From: Sphaerochaeta sp032144095
GTDB taxonomy: Bacteria > Spirochaetota > Spirochaetia > Sphaerochaetales > Sphaerochaetaceae
NCBI RefSeq assembly: GCF_032144095.1
Contig: NZ_JAVSNJ010000006.1
Coordinates: 62,001-126,000 of the forward strand
Length of the DNA stretch: 64,000 nt
Reading direction: 5' to 3'
This document shows positions 16,415-25,629 of the stretch, piece by piece. Every line of letters starts with the position of its first letter. Position 1 is the first letter of the stretch. A program made the position numbers and the translations under genes. The notes beneath the pieces were generated by a model, which worked only from the letters and a program-made list of their open reading frames with translations, did no database searches and was not told where the DNA came from.

Positions 16415-17092
16415 ATGCAGAGAAAACCCGTGTTGGCCATCCTGTTCGATCTTGATGGAACGCTCGTTGATACGATAGAAGATATAGCCGATGCCCTGAA
16501 CAGGGCCCTGGCCATGGAAGGACTGGAAGCCCTGGATGTCGAGATGACAAAACGGGTGGTAGGCCGTGGTTTGAGAAATGCCCTTATAGGGGCGGTCCTC
16601 CTCAGGGGCGTACAGTTTTCGGAGGCGAAGATCGACCGGATGTATGCAGGCATGATGGAGTACTACCGAAGCCACCACTGCATCAAGAGCAAGCCCTACG
16701 AAGGTATCACTGGCTTGTTGGAAAGGCTGGATGCAAGGCACATTCCTTTGGCAGTATTCTCCAACAAGGAGGATGGGCTTACCGTCGATGTGGTGCGGAC
16801 CCTGTTTCCCCAGATTGGCTTTGCATGGGTGAGGGGGATGCGCGATGGTTTTCCCCGCAAGCCCGACAGGGCAGGGATCCTCTATTTTTCCAAAAAAATA
16901 GGTCTGCCTGTTGAAAATTTGCTCTATGTAGGCGATTCTGAAGTTGACTATCAGACAGCGGAGAGTTCTGGCTGTCAACATATCCTGGTTTCGTGGGGTT
17001 TTAGGCCAAGGGAAGAACTTGCCGCACTCTCGGCATCTACCCTAGTGGATTCTGTGCAAGAACTGGAGGAAGCTATCAATGACGTACAATGA
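16415..17092 (+). CDS. gph: HAD-superfamily phosphatase, phosphoglycolate phosphatase-like
   Basis: A 225-residue HAD hydrolase. Motif I is LFDLDGTLVDT with the nucleophile Asp. Motif II Ser lies in LAVFSNKEDG, a Lys is in FPRKPDRAG and the acidic motif IV is YVGDSEVDYQTA. It is closest to Gph, which clears 2-phosphoglycolate, though HAD substrates are hard to assign. ATG 16409 is also possible. It overlaps the next gene by 14 bp, so the two are co-translated. Confidence 0.82.
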   Translation: MQRKPVLAILFDLDGTLVDTIEDIADALNRALAMEGLEALDVEMTKRVVGRGLRNALIGAVLLRGVQFSEAKIDRMYAGMMEYYRSHHCIKSKPYEGITGLLERLDARHIPLAVFSNKEDGLTVDVVRTLFPQIGFAWVRGMRDGFPRKPDRAGILYFSKKIGLPVENLLYVGDSEVDYQTAESSGCQHILVSWGFRPREELAALSASTLVDSVQELEEAINDVQ

Positions 17093-18779
17093 AAAAGATC
17101 TGAGAAACAAGGCAGAAGCCTATATCCAAGCTGAACAGGAACCCCTTTTTCGCGATGAAGTAGTACAGGCCCTTGAAAAAGAGCAATGGGACGACCTCTA
17201 CGACCGCTTCTATACAAGCCTATCCTTCGGGACTGCTGGGCTGAGGGGAGTCCTCGGTGGGGGAACCAACCGGATGAACTCCTTCATTGTCCGCAAGGTC
17301 ACCCAGGGGTTGAGTGACTACCTCAACGAAGAGTCCAAAAACCCCTCAGTAGCCATTGCCTATGATAGCCGCCACTTCAGCGAAAAGTTTGCCATGGAAG
17401 CGTCGCTGGTGCTCGCTGCCAACGGGATATCGGTTTTCCTTTACTCTACCTTGCATCCGGTGCCGATGCTCAGCTTTGCAGTGCGCTATCTGAAGACCAC
17501 CGCAGGCATCGTCATCACCGCAAGCCATAACCCTTCCCAGTACAATGGGTACAAGGTCTACTGGCGCTCCGGTGGCCAGGTTACCCCTCCCCATGACTTC
17601 AGCATCGCCGAGCGTGCAAACTCCGTGAAGGCTGAAGAGATCCAGAGCATAAGCGAACAGAGTGCCCGTTCCAAGGGGCTTCTGGTCCCTGTCCCTGACA
17701 AGGTCGACCAGGCCTACTACGAGATGGTCCTCTCTTCCCTGAGAAGGCCCTCACTGGTCTATGGCAGTCCCATAACCGTGGCCTACACCCCTCTGCATGG
17801 AACAGGCAATGTGCCGGTTCGCCATCTGTTGGAGGAGGTCGGCATCAACTGTGTGGTGGTCAAGGAGCAGGAGGAGCCCGACGGCGCATTCCCCACAGTG
17901 ACCCTTCCCAATCCTGAAAGTGCACAGGCGATGGAGAGGGTCCTCTCCCTGGCGGTAGAGAGCAAGGCCGATATTGTGCTGGGCACCGACCCCGATGCTG
18001 ACCGGTTGGGCATTGCAATTCCCCTTTCCCCTGCAAAGGATACCTACCAGCTGCTCAGCGGCAACCAGATAGCGGTCCTGCTTTGCGACTACCTCATACA
18101 CGCCTCGAAAGATACCAGGACCCCTGTCTGCGTAAAAAGCCTGGTCACCACTGACCTGGTCAGGGATATAACCGAAAAGCATGGTGGCAGGTGCAAGGAT
18201 GTGCTCACTGGCTTCAAGTATATCGCTGAGGAGATAGCGGCACTGGAGAGGGATGAGGGGCAGAAGGAGTACTTCCTCTTTGGTTGTGAAGAGAGCTATG
18301 GCTATCTCACCGTCTCCTCTGTAAGGGACAAGGACGCCGTAAGTTCAGCCATGGTTGCCGTGGAGATGATGAGCTATTACGCCACCCAAGGCATTTCCTT
18401 GCAACAGCGCCTGGATGCAATCTACGAGGAGTATGGCTTCAGTACCGAGATAGTATTCTCACGGGACTATGAAGGGTCGGCGGGAAAGAAGAAGATGGCC
18501 CTCATCATGGAGAACTTGAGAAACCTCAAGGAAGGGGATATGCTGGCAGGAAAGGCCATTGTTGCCACCAAGGACCTCCTTGCAGGCAAGGATACTGGCT
18601 ATCCATCCGCGGATGTGCTGATCATGCACTTTTCCTCAGGAGAGAAACTGGTGGTTCGCCCCAGCGGTACCGAACCAAAGATCAAATACTACCTGTTTGT
18701 CAAAGCGACAGGACAGGGTAGGCAGGCCCTTCAGCAATCGCTTCCTGGTCTCATCGAACTGTTTAAGGCGGCATTATAG
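17079..18779 (+). CDS. Phosphoglucomutase/phosphomannomutase family protein
   Basis: A 566-residue alpha-D-phosphohexomutase interconverting sugar 1- and 6-phosphates. All four family signatures are present: FGTAGLRG near the N terminus, the phosphoserine loop TASHNPSQYNGYK, the metal loop GTDPDADRLG and the C-terminal phosphate-binding RPSGTEPKIKYY. The sugar loop GCEESYGYL fits the PGM2/PgcA branch. It overlaps gph by 14 bp and shares its last base with the start of the next gene. Confidence 0.92.
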   Translation: MTYNEKDLRNKAEAYIQAEQEPLFRDEVVQALEKEQWDDLYDRFYTSLSFGTAGLRGVLGGGTNRMNSFIVRKVTQGLSDYLNEESKNPSVAIAYDSRHFSEKFAMEASLVLAANGISVFLYSTLHPVPMLSFAVRYLKTTAGIVITASHNPSQYNGYKVYWRSGGQVTPPHDFSIAERANSVKAEEIQSISEQSARSKGLLVPVPDKVDQAYYEMVLSSLRRPSLVYGSPITVAYTPLHGTGNVPVRHLLEEVGINCVVVKEQEEPDGAFPTVTLPNPESAQAMERVLSLAVESKADIVLGTDPDADRLGIAIPLSPAKDTYQLLSGNQIAVLLCDYLIHASKDTRTPVCVKSLVTTDLVRDITEKHGGRCKDVLTGFKYIAEEIAALERDEGQKEYFLFGCEESYGYLTVSSVRDKDAVSSAMVAVEMMSYYATQGISLQQRLDAIYEEYGFSTEIVFSRDYEGSAGKKKMALIMENLRNLKEGDMLAGKAIVATKDLLAGKDTGYPSADVLIMHFSSGEKLVVRPSGTEPKIKYYLFVKATGQGRQALQQSLPGLIELFKAAL

Positions 18780-19558
18780 TGATTACCTGTTACGCATTGT
18801 TACGAAAGGTTGGTTCCAATCTCTACCTCAGCCCCTATCTGGATCCTGAAAAGGTCGCCCTGATGGAGAAAGATACCTCTGTGGTGCTCAAAAGCAGCGG
18901 CATGCTTACCAAGGCCCAGAAGGATGAGGCTTCCTTCTCCCTCTATAGCGCCATCGATTTCTCGGTTGACCGGTGGATCCAGGACAAGCAGTATATCCCG
19001 AGGCTCCTGATCTGTGCCGTGGTTTTCATGGTGACCTACTTCTTCATGTCCCTTGCCATCCGCGACCCCATCCCGATGGTGGACGAGACGCTTGGCAGCA
19101 CAGGGCTGACCATCTTTTGCTGGGTCATGCTGGCCAAGCGGGATACCCGGTCGTCCTTGGCCCTGGAGAGAAGGTATGAGCTCAAGGGTGCAGCCGGAAG
19201 CCCCGATTACCAACAGCAGGAAGAGCTTTTTGCCCTTGAGACCTTCCTGCAGGATATTGCTAGCCTTGACCTGCATGATGTGTGCGATACCCTCTGTCTC
19301 GTTACCAAGGAGCCTTTTGTCCTGCTTTCCGACGATCAGAAAGGCCCTTGGGCAAAAGAATTCCTTGAGCTGTTGGAGCTGCACCTGAAGATCAGGCAGG
19401 GAAACCTCTGGCGCTACTACCGAAACCTCCGCTCGGTGAGGGCCTCCGGCAGAGCCCACATCAAGCTCTCCCAACGGCTTTTTCATCTTGCCATGCAACA
19501 AAAGCTGGACCTGCCTTTGCTCGCCCTTGTGGTCGCCCTTTCCGAACAGGCCGGCTGA
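18779..19558 (+). CDS. Uncharacterised membrane protein
   Basis: A 259-residue protein starting with GTG that overlaps the TAG of the mutase gene. Two membrane segments (about 77-94 and 104-118, LLICAVVFMVTYFFMSLAI and LTIFCWVMLA) separate an N-terminal 75-residue region from a helical cytoplasmic domain rich in Leu, Glu and Gln. I recognise no family. The overlap implies translation coupled to the mutase. Confidence 0.7.
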   Translation: MITCYALLRKVGSNLYLSPYLDPEKVALMEKDTSVVLKSSGMLTKAQKDEASFSLYSAIDFSVDRWIQDKQYIPRLLICAVVFMVTYFFMSLAIRDPIPMVDETLGSTGLTIFCWVMLAKRDTRSSLALERRYELKGAAGSPDYQQQEELFALETFLQDIASLDLHDVCDTLCLVTKEPFVLLSDDQKGPWAKEFLELLELHLKIRQGNLWRYYRNLRSVRASGRAHIKLSQRLFHLAMQQKLDLPLLALVVALSEQAG

Positions 19559-19590
19559 AGCAAGGTGGATACGGCCCCACCTTAAGGGGC

Positions 19591-21021
19591 ATGCGTGGAA
19601 GTTTTTGGGTGCGCCTCTCGATTGTTGTGGGCGTGCCCCTTCTTTTCTTTCTTTCCTCCCAAGGCAGTGTGCTTCTTGACTATCCTCTTGCCACAGCTTC
19701 TCTGCTCTGTGTCGTTGCCTCCCTGTCCTTGCTTTTTGCACAGGGCCTCAAGAAAACCATCGTCACCCTCACTACCCTCTGTTTCTTCTGCTATGCCCTG
19801 TTTGGGTGGGCTACCCATGCCAACAGGGTGGAGATGGCTTTTGTCGATGACCGAATAGCCTCTGTAAGCGGCACGCTCTGTGAGGACTCCCTGCTTTGCG
19901 AAAGTGGGAAGCAACTGTTGCGTCTCCAACTCTCCAGCTGTGGAACCAGCGATAGTGCCCAGGGCAGCGCCAGGGGCATATTGCCCTGTCTGGCCAAGGT
20001 GGATGAGGTTCTGGTAAGTGGCAGTAGGGTATACCTCAGAGGCAAACTCTCCCCAGAGGGAACTCTTTTCCTTGCCGATTCTCTGCAGACTCTCTCCATT
20101 AGCCGTGCTCGGATCTTCAGAAGAAAGGCGCTTTCCCTGGTGGAGAGGCGCTTCTATGCACTCCTTCCTGAAGCGGAGAGCCGCTCTCTTGCCCTGATGC
20201 TCTTGTTGGGCAGGAGCACAGATGCCGCATTCCCGCTCAAACAGATGAGCCTGGCCAGCGGTTGTGCACACACCCTTGCCCTGTCGGGGATGCACCTGCA
20301 GTTTTTCATCGGAGTGCTCTTTTTCCTGCTTTCCCCTCTCCTCGGCAAGAGAAGGGCTAGGGCGGTATCGGTCTGCCTGCCCTTGCTCTATGTGGTGCTT
20401 GCCGGTCCCAAACCCTCCTTGGTTCGGGCGATGGGGATGGCCCTCTTCTCCCTTGTCCTTACAGGACCCCTCTCCAGCCACTACGGCTACCTCGCCACTG
20501 CCTGCATCCAGACCTTCCTCTTCCCCTCGGCCCTATCAAGCATGGGCAGCCTGTTCAGCTATGCAGCCTATGGTGGTTTGCTCTGCAACAAGCTCTTTTC
20601 CTTCTATCGGCCCAAGCTCCTCGAACCTTTGCTCGCCTCCTCATATGCTGTGCTCTTTACCGCCTTGCCTACCCTGACAGCATGGGGAAGCTGGCAGATG
20701 ACGGGTATCCTCATCGCCCCCATTGCTTCCACGCTCATATTCTGGACCATGGCCTGCTCGGTCCTGGCATTCCTGTTTGGTTCCCCTGCTGCCTTTGCCT
20801 TGGCCATCCTGTACCGGGCTCTGGTCTCTCTTTTCGCCTTTGGAGGTTCCCTTTTCGAAGGGGGGTTCACCCTCGGGGATTTTGTTGCCTTCCTCTGTGT
20901 TGTGTTGACCTGCCTTGCCTCTATTGGCTATGCTGAACGGGCTTTGCAAAAACGAAGGAGAGACTCCTATGAGCTGGAAGTTCGCATACGATTCACCAAA
21001 GGCAATAACACGACTGCTTGA
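19591..21021 (+). CDS. ComEC/Rec2-family membrane protein lacking the metallo-beta-lactamase domain
   Basis: A 476-residue polytopic membrane protein. A short hydrophobic N terminus, a soluble oligonucleotide-binding-like region (about 85-185) and a membrane core with the competence motif LALSGMHLQFF (about 229-239) match ComEC, the DNA-uptake channel. The C-terminal metallo-beta-lactamase domain of full-length ComEC is absent. Its last 53 bp overlap rsmA. No other competence gene is nearby. Confidence 0.82.
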   Translation: MRGSFWVRLSIVVGVPLLFFLSSQGSVLLDYPLATASLLCVVASLSLLFAQGLKKTIVTLTTLCFFCYALFGWATHANRVEMAFVDDRIASVSGTLCEDSLLCESGKQLLRLQLSSCGTSDSAQGSARGILPCLAKVDEVLVSGSRVYLRGKLSPEGTLFLADSLQTLSISRARIFRRKALSLVERRFYALLPEAESRSLALMLLLGRSTDAAFPLKQMSLASGCAHTLALSGMHLQFFIGVLFFLLSPLLGKRRARAVSVCLPLLYVVLAGPKPSLVRAMGMALFSLVLTGPLSSHYGYLATACIQTFLFPSALSSMGSLFSYAAYGGLLCNKLFSFYRPKLLEPLLASSYAVLFTALPTLTAWGSWQMTGILIAPIASTLIFWTMACSVLAFLFGSPAAFALAILYRALVSLFAFGGSLFEGGFTLGDFVAFLCVVLTCLASIGYAERALQKRRRDSYELEVRIRFTKGNNTTA

Positions 21022-21838
21022 TGCAGAAGGGTTGTCCATGAGCAAGAAATTTGGGCAGAACTTCTTGCTCAGCCGCCATATTCGGGAAAATATTGTCAAT
21101 GAGCTCTCCCTCGAGCCCCAGATGAAGGTGTGGGAGGTTGGCCCTGGCATCGGTTCGTTGACAGCCAATATCCTGGAGACAGGCTGTGCCGTCACCGCCT
21201 TTGAGATCGACCATGGTTTTTGCAGGATCCTGAGCACCCAGGCCTTTGTTGATGACGAGAATTTCCGCCTTGTTGAGGGCGATGCCCTGAAGACCTGGGA
21301 GAAGATTTTTCGGTCTGAAGGGACACCCGACCGGATTTGTGGCAACCTGCCCTACAATGTCGGCTCCATTGTCATCGCAAAATTGCTGGAAAACGAATGC
21401 CTACCTGAGAAAATGGTCTATACCCTGCAAAAGGAGGTAGCTGACCGCCTCTCTGCCTCCCCCGGCGAGAAAGCCTGGTCCTCCTTCTCCCTGCTTGCCC
21501 AGATGGACTATACGGTCAAGACAGCCTTTACCATCAGCAGCAGCTGCTTCTACCCTGAACCCAATGTCTCCAGCAGTGTCATCACCATGGTCAAGCGTGA
21601 ACAGCCTCTGGTTGACAAGGCCATTCGGGCAGTCTTTCTTTCTGTAGTGCGGGACCTCTTCTCGCAAAAGCGCAAGACGATAAAGAACAATCTCCTCAGC
21701 GGGAATGTCGGTGCCCGATTTGGGAAGGATGGGGTAGCTTCCATCCTGGAAAAGAGCGGTGTCGATCCCGGAAAGCGAGCAGAACAGCTCTCCTGGGAAC
21801 ACTTCATATCGATCAGTGAGGCTGTTTCCAGCTGCTGA
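20969..21838 (+). CDS. rsmA: 16S rRNA (adenine1518/1519-N6)-dimethyltransferase
   Basis: A 289-residue KsgA/RsmA enzyme dimethylating two adjacent adenines in the 3'-terminal helix of 16S rRNA. Key motifs are KKFGQNFLLS, VWEVGPGIGSLT (SAM loop), FEIDHGF, EGDAL and the catalytic CGNLPYNVGS. I chose ATG 20969 (MSWKFAYDSP) because AAGGAGA lies upstream and the family sequence starts there. It overlaps comEC at its start and converges on the MATE gene with a 26-bp overlap. Confidence 0.93.
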   Translation: MSWKFAYDSPKAITRLLDAEGLSMSKKFGQNFLLSRHIRENIVNELSLEPQMKVWEVGPGIGSLTANILETGCAVTAFEIDHGFCRILSTQAFVDDENFRLVEGDALKTWEKIFRSEGTPDRICGNLPYNVGSIVIAKLLENECLPEKMVYTLQKEVADRLSASPGEKAWSSFSLLAQMDYTVKTAFTISSSCFYPEPNVSSSVITMVKREQPLVDKAIRAVFLSVVRDLFSQKRKTIKNNLLSGNVGARFGKDGVASILEKSGVDPGKRAEQLSWEHFISISEAVSSC

Positions 21839-23210
21839 GCCAGGAGCCCTTGCGATAGCTGAACAGACAGATTATGCCTCTGAGCACCAGGTCACTCATC
21901 ATGGGTATCCAGACAGCCTGAAGCCCTAGGCTTGTGGTGCTGAGCAGCAACCAGGCCAAAGGCAGGCGCAGGACCCACATCCCCGCAAGGGAGATGAGAA
22001 ATGGGCCCTTGGTGTCGCCACCACCTCTCATTACCCCAAAGACCAGGATGGAAAGGCCGAAGGCAGGCTGTGCAAAGGCCTCGATGCGCAACACCTTTGC
22101 TCCCAGGAGTATGACACCCATCTCACGGGTGAAGAAGCTCATCAGGACAGGGGCGGCAAGGTAGAGTACCAGGCCCATGACGCTCATCATCACTGTTCCC
22201 CAGAGGACACAGATGTCTGCATAGTTCTTTGCAAGGACCTTGTCATCCCTACCCAGGGATTGTGCCACCAACGTGGTGGCAGCGGTGGAGAAGCCTGAGG
22301 CTGGAAGGTAGGTTATCGACTCTGCAGAGATCGCCAGGAAGTGGGCTGCCAAGGCCGTGGTGCCCAGGGTTCCCACCATCTTGGTGAGCATGATCTGTCC
22401 AAAGGAGAGGGTTGACCGCTCAAGGGCTACAGGAAGAGCCAACCTCAATGCCTGCTTCTGGATCTGTCCATCAAATTTCCATCTCTGCCTGAACGTGATC
22501 CTGATGGGGTGGTCTCCCCTGAAAAGCAGGCGAAGCAACAAAACCGATGTCAGGCTGCAGGCCAGTGTTGTTGCCAAGGCAGCCCCTTGAACCCCCAGAC
22601 CAAGGCCAGGGAGGGTGACCGGTCCGATGGTGATGGCGGGGAATATGAAGAAGAGGTTGAAAAGGATGTTGGTCACATTGTTGAAGGCATTGAGGTAGAG
22701 GGGCCTTTTTGTGTCCCCGCTCAGGCGCAACAGGCCGCTGATGGTGATCATCAGCAGGTTGGGGATATAGCCGATGGCAATCATCAGCAGATATTGGTAG
22801 GCCAAGGGTTGTACTGCCACCTCAGAGCCCATCCACTGGGGGAGAAATCGTGCAACCTGGGAAAAGAGCAGGGTGAGGACCGACCCAAAGATGAGGGAGG
22901 CCATCAGTGCCTGCCGCACCACCAGCTTGGCCCGGTCCTTTTTCCCGGCACCAAGGAACCTCGCCATAAGGACGCCGAAACCGAGGGCAAGGGCGTTCAT
23001 CCACCCGTTCACCAACCATATGGTCGAGCTGGTAACAGAGATTGCAGCTGTGGCCTGAGCCCCAAGCGAGCCTACCATGGCAGAGTCGGCGAAGGTAACG
23101 GTCACCTGCAGTATCTGTTCGACGATGGTCGGCCAGGCCAGGGCCCAGATAATGGCCCTCGGCGAAAGGGTAGTGTCAAACAGGTCGAGGTGTTTTGGGG
23201 AAATGCCCAT
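21813..23210 (-). CDS. MATE-family multidrug/Na+ efflux protein
   Basis: A 465-residue protein with about 12 membrane segments and the two-fold MatE repeat. The first repeat shows WPTIVEQILQVTVTFADSAMVGSLG and SGLLRLSGDTKRPLYLN; the second is equivalent (GVMRGGGDTKGPF). MATE proteins export cationic drugs or metabolites using Na+ or H+. AAGGAG lies 9 bases before the ATG. A promoter is visible upstream. The 3' end overlaps rsmA by 26 bp. Confidence 0.9.
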   Translation of the reverse strand: MGISPKHLDLFDTTLSPRAIIWALAWPTIVEQILQVTVTFADSAMVGSLGAQATAAISVTSSTIWLVNGWMNALALGFGVLMARFLGAGKKDRAKLVVRQALMASLIFGSVLTLLFSQVARFLPQWMGSEVAVQPLAYQYLLMIAIGYIPNLLMITISGLLRLSGDTKRPLYLNAFNNVTNILFNLFFIFPAITIGPVTLPGLGLGVQGAALATTLACSLTSVLLLRLLFRGDHPIRITFRQRWKFDGQIQKQALRLALPVALERSTLSFGQIMLTKMVGTLGTTALAAHFLAISAESITYLPASGFSTAATTLVAQSLGRDDKVLAKNYADICVLWGTVMMSVMGLVLYLAAPVLMSFFTREMGVILLGAKVLRIEAFAQPAFGLSILVFGVMRGGGDTKGPFLISLAGMWVLRLPLAWLLLSTTSLGLQAVWIPMMSDLVLRGIICLFSYRKGSWLSSWKQPH

Positions 23211-23236
23211 CGTGAAGGCTCCTTGAGGGTGTGCTC

Positions 23237-23265
23237 ATACTACCAAATACCAGATGGAGAGACAA
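23237..23265 (-). promoter_or_regulatory. Promoter of the first MATE gene
   Basis: On the minus strand TTGTCT, 17 bp, TAGTAT lies about 27 bp upstream of the start at 23210, downstream of the pta terminator. Confidence 0.6.
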
Positions 23266-23275
23266 TCAGACAGAA

Positions 23276-23301
23276 ACAGGGCCAGCATGAACTGGCCCTG
23301 T
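23276..23301 (-). terminator. pta terminator
   Basis: A perfect 10-bp stem (ACAGGGCCAG with CTGGCCCTGT) with a six-base loop lies 23 bp past the pta stop. The T-tract on the minus strand is weak (TTTCTGTCTG). Confidence 0.75.
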
Positions 23302-23324
23302 CCACAAGAGAATCCTTGGATTCT

Positions 23325-24326
23325 TTACAGTGCAGCCGCCTGGGCTAGGGTGATGGAACTGGTGACAACGATGTCATCGACGGAGCAGCCTCTGGAGAGG
23401 TCGCTGATCGGCTTGGCAAAGCCCTGGAGGATCGGTCCATAGGCCTCGGCTCCGGCAAGTCTCTGCACCAGCTTGTATCCGATGTTTCCGGCCTGCAGGT
23501 CGGGGAATATGAGGGTGTTGGCGTTTCCTGCAACCTTGGAACCAGGGGCCTTGCTCTTGGCAACACTGGGGATGATGGCTGCATCGAGCTGGAGCTCCCC
23601 ATCAACTGCAAGGTTGGGTAGCTTTGCCTTGATGAGATTGGTTGCACCTATCACCTTGTCGACAAGGTCGCCTTTTGCAGATCCCATGGTGGAGTAGGAG
23701 AGCATCGCCACTTTTGGTTCTGCCTGGAGGAAGGTCCTGCAGGATTCAGCTGAGGCTTCTGCGATCTCGGCAAGCTGCTCTGCAGTTGGGTTGGGGATGG
23801 TGGCACAGTCGGCGAAGATGAACGAGCCGTCGGCTCCCAGGTCCTTCTTGTCGGTGGCCATGACAAAGCATGAGGAGGCATACTTGATGCCAGGTTTGCA
23901 TTTGATGATGTTGAAGGCCGCAACAAGAACATTTCCTGTGGTATTCTCAGCACCGGCGACCATTGCATCGGCCTTGCCGAGACGGACCATCATTGCTGCC
24001 CAGCGCAAGGGGTCGACGATCCCGTCGTAGCCTTCCTGCTCGGTCATGCCCTTGTGCTTTCTCAGTTCATAGTAGGCCTGCCCAAAGCTCTTTCGGTCCT
24101 CGTTGGTTAGGGGGTCTTCAAGTATGATTCCCTCCAAGGAGGTGTTCACACCCTTGGCGGCCTTCTTGATGGCTTCAATATCGCCTACCAGGGTGACTGA
24201 TTTGGCAATCTTCTCGTCAATGATCTTGCGTGCAGCCTGGATGGTTCTCTGTTCTGTCCCTTCTGCGAGAACAAGGTTCTTGTTGGCCGCAATGGCTTGG
24301 GCCTTCATTTTTTCTGCAAATGTCAT
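23325..24326 (-). CDS. pta: Phosphate acetyltransferase
   Basis: A 333-residue enzyme interconverting acetyl-CoA and acetyl phosphate for ATP-yielding acetate fermentation. It matches Pta over its full length: VLAEGTEQRTIQAA, ADAMVAGAENTTGNVL, FADCATIPNPT, MLSYSTMGSAKG, VDGELQLDAAIIP and NTLIFPDLQAGNIGYK. AAGGAG lies upstream of the ATG and a good promoter precedes it. It is monocistronic with its own terminator; ackA is not adjacent. Confidence 0.95.
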   Translation of the reverse strand: MTFAEKMKAQAIAANKNLVLAEGTEQRTIQAARKIIDEKIAKSVTLVGDIEAIKKAAKGVNTSLEGIILEDPLTNEDRKSFGQAYYELRKHKGMTEQEGYDGIVDPLRWAAMMVRLGKADAMVAGAENTTGNVLVAAFNIIKCKPGIKYASSCFVMATDKKDLGADGSFIFADCATIPNPTAEQLAEIAEASAESCRTFLQAEPKVAMLSYSTMGSAKGDLVDKVIGATNLIKAKLPNLAVDGELQLDAAIIPSVAKSKAPGSKVAGNANTLIFPDLQAGNIGYKLVQRLAGAEAYGPILQGFAKPISDLSRGCSVDDIVVTSSITLAQAAAL

Positions 24327-24365
24327 GGTTCTGCTCCTTGACCGGAATTGGTTTGTACTACGGCT

Positions 24366-24393
24366 AGGATATCACGATTGATGCAGTTGTGAA
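24366..24393 (-). promoter_or_regulatory. pta promoter
   Basis: On the minus strand TTCACA, 16 bp, TATCCT. The -35 box matches 5 of 6 and the -10 box 4 of 6. It sits 40 bp upstream of the pta ATG. Confidence 0.6.
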
Positions 24394-24445
24394 AGTGCAT
24401 CCAAGTGGTGTGTTTCCCTCTGGAATATGGTATTGTTCTGTCGAT

Positions 24446-25609
24446 ATGCAGATCAAAACCCTCCTGTTCGCCATGATAGCGGTGACCGCCATCGGCTCAA
24501 ACCTCTTCGGTGGGCTGAGTGCGGAAATCCAGAGTGCCTGCTCGCTGAGCATCTCGCAGCTCAGCGCCCTGATGAGCCTCAGCCAGGTGGGGACGCTGCT
24601 CTCCTTCCTGTTGCTTCCCATCCTTGTCAGACGGATGGGTCCCTACCTTCTCATGGTAGTGGGGATTCTCGGCTCCGCTGTCGGGCTACTGGGGATGGGC
24701 ATGTCAAGAAGCGCCCTCGCATTTACCCTGTTCTTCCTTGTGCAGGCCTGGCTCGGGTACTTCTATGGGACAAACAGCTTCAGTGTGATGGTACTCTCCG
24801 ACCCCCAGCACAAACGGACCAACATCCCTCTGATGCATCTGGTATGGAGCGTGGCAAGCGTCTTTGCAGGGTTCTACATCTCGCTCATCAAGGCCAATCG
24901 CTGGTATCTGGGGTTCTACCAGATGTCCGCCCTCTACCTGGGGATGAGCATCCTCTTTGCCCTCTACATACCAAAGGCGAGGGCGGTTCCCCATCTGTTT
25001 GGTTCCGAAGGGATGGAGAGTTCGTTTGTGCAGAGCTTTTCCCTTTTACGGCAGAAACGGTTCCTCTCCTTTTTCTTCTATCTTATTTTTTTCAGTGCGG
25101 TTGAATACTGCTGTACAGTCTACCCCCTGCTTTTCTTGCAGCAGAACAGAGGGGCAACACCTGTTCAGGTGGGGCTCTCCCTCTCCCTTTTTTTTGCAGG
25201 CAGCACGGTAAGCAGGTTCCTTGTCATCCCCCTTGCCAATAGGGCTAATACCTCCCTGCCACTCTTGAAGGTGCTCACGACCCTTGGCATCGCTTCCACG
25301 GCCCTGCTTGTGATGGGCAACACCCTGGCCATTGGGCTTGTGGCGATGGTACTGCTTGGATTCTCCTTCGGGGCCCTCAATCCTGCCTGCCAGTTGCTTG
25401 AGGTGCACACCTGGCCAAAGGATATGGTGCAGATTGCCAACATGCACTCAGTAAGTGCTGTCATCGGGCGACTGACCCTCCCTGCCCTCATCGCCTTGAT
25501 AAGCATCCGCTCCGGCTTGGATGGGGCCCTGGTTGTCCTGAGCTTCACCATGGTCCTTGCGTTGGCCTTCCTGTTCCTCTTTGCCCGGATGCAACCAAGT
25601 TCTTGCTAG
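24446..25609 (+). CDS. Major facilitator superfamily transporter
   Basis: A 387-residue protein with about 12 membrane segments. The loop LVRRMGPYLLMVVG after the second helix is the usual MFS motif A position. Start chosen at ATG 24446 (MQIKTLLFAMIAV), since the upstream frame extension is not hydrophobic. No ribosome site is visible and the promoter is unclear. The substrate cannot be predicted; the fold resembles sugar or drug MFS members. It is divergent from pta and followed by tyrA. Confidence 0.82.
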   Translation: MQIKTLLFAMIAVTAIGSNLFGGLSAEIQSACSLSISQLSALMSLSQVGTLLSFLLLPILVRRMGPYLLMVVGILGSAVGLLGMGMSRSALAFTLFFLVQAWLGYFYGTNSFSVMVLSDPQHKRTNIPLMHLVWSVASVFAGFYISLIKANRWYLGFYQMSALYLGMSILFALYIPKARAVPHLFGSEGMESSFVQSFSLLRQKRFLSFFFYLIFFSAVEYCCTVYPLLFLQQNRGATPVQVGLSLSLFFAGSTVSRFLVIPLANRANTSLPLLKVLTTLGIASTALLVMGNTLAIGLVAMVLLGFSFGALNPACQLLEVHTWPKDMVQIANMHSVSAVIGRLTLPALIALISIRSGLDGALVVLSFTMVLALAFLFLFARMQPSSC

Positions 25610-25629
25610 CAAGGGATATTTTCAGTACA

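Noticed and set aside
22509..23348. Long plus-strand frame of 279 codons opposite the MATE gene
   Set aside because: Shadow of the MATE coding strand: charged, glycine-rich, no domain, and no promoter or ribosome site.
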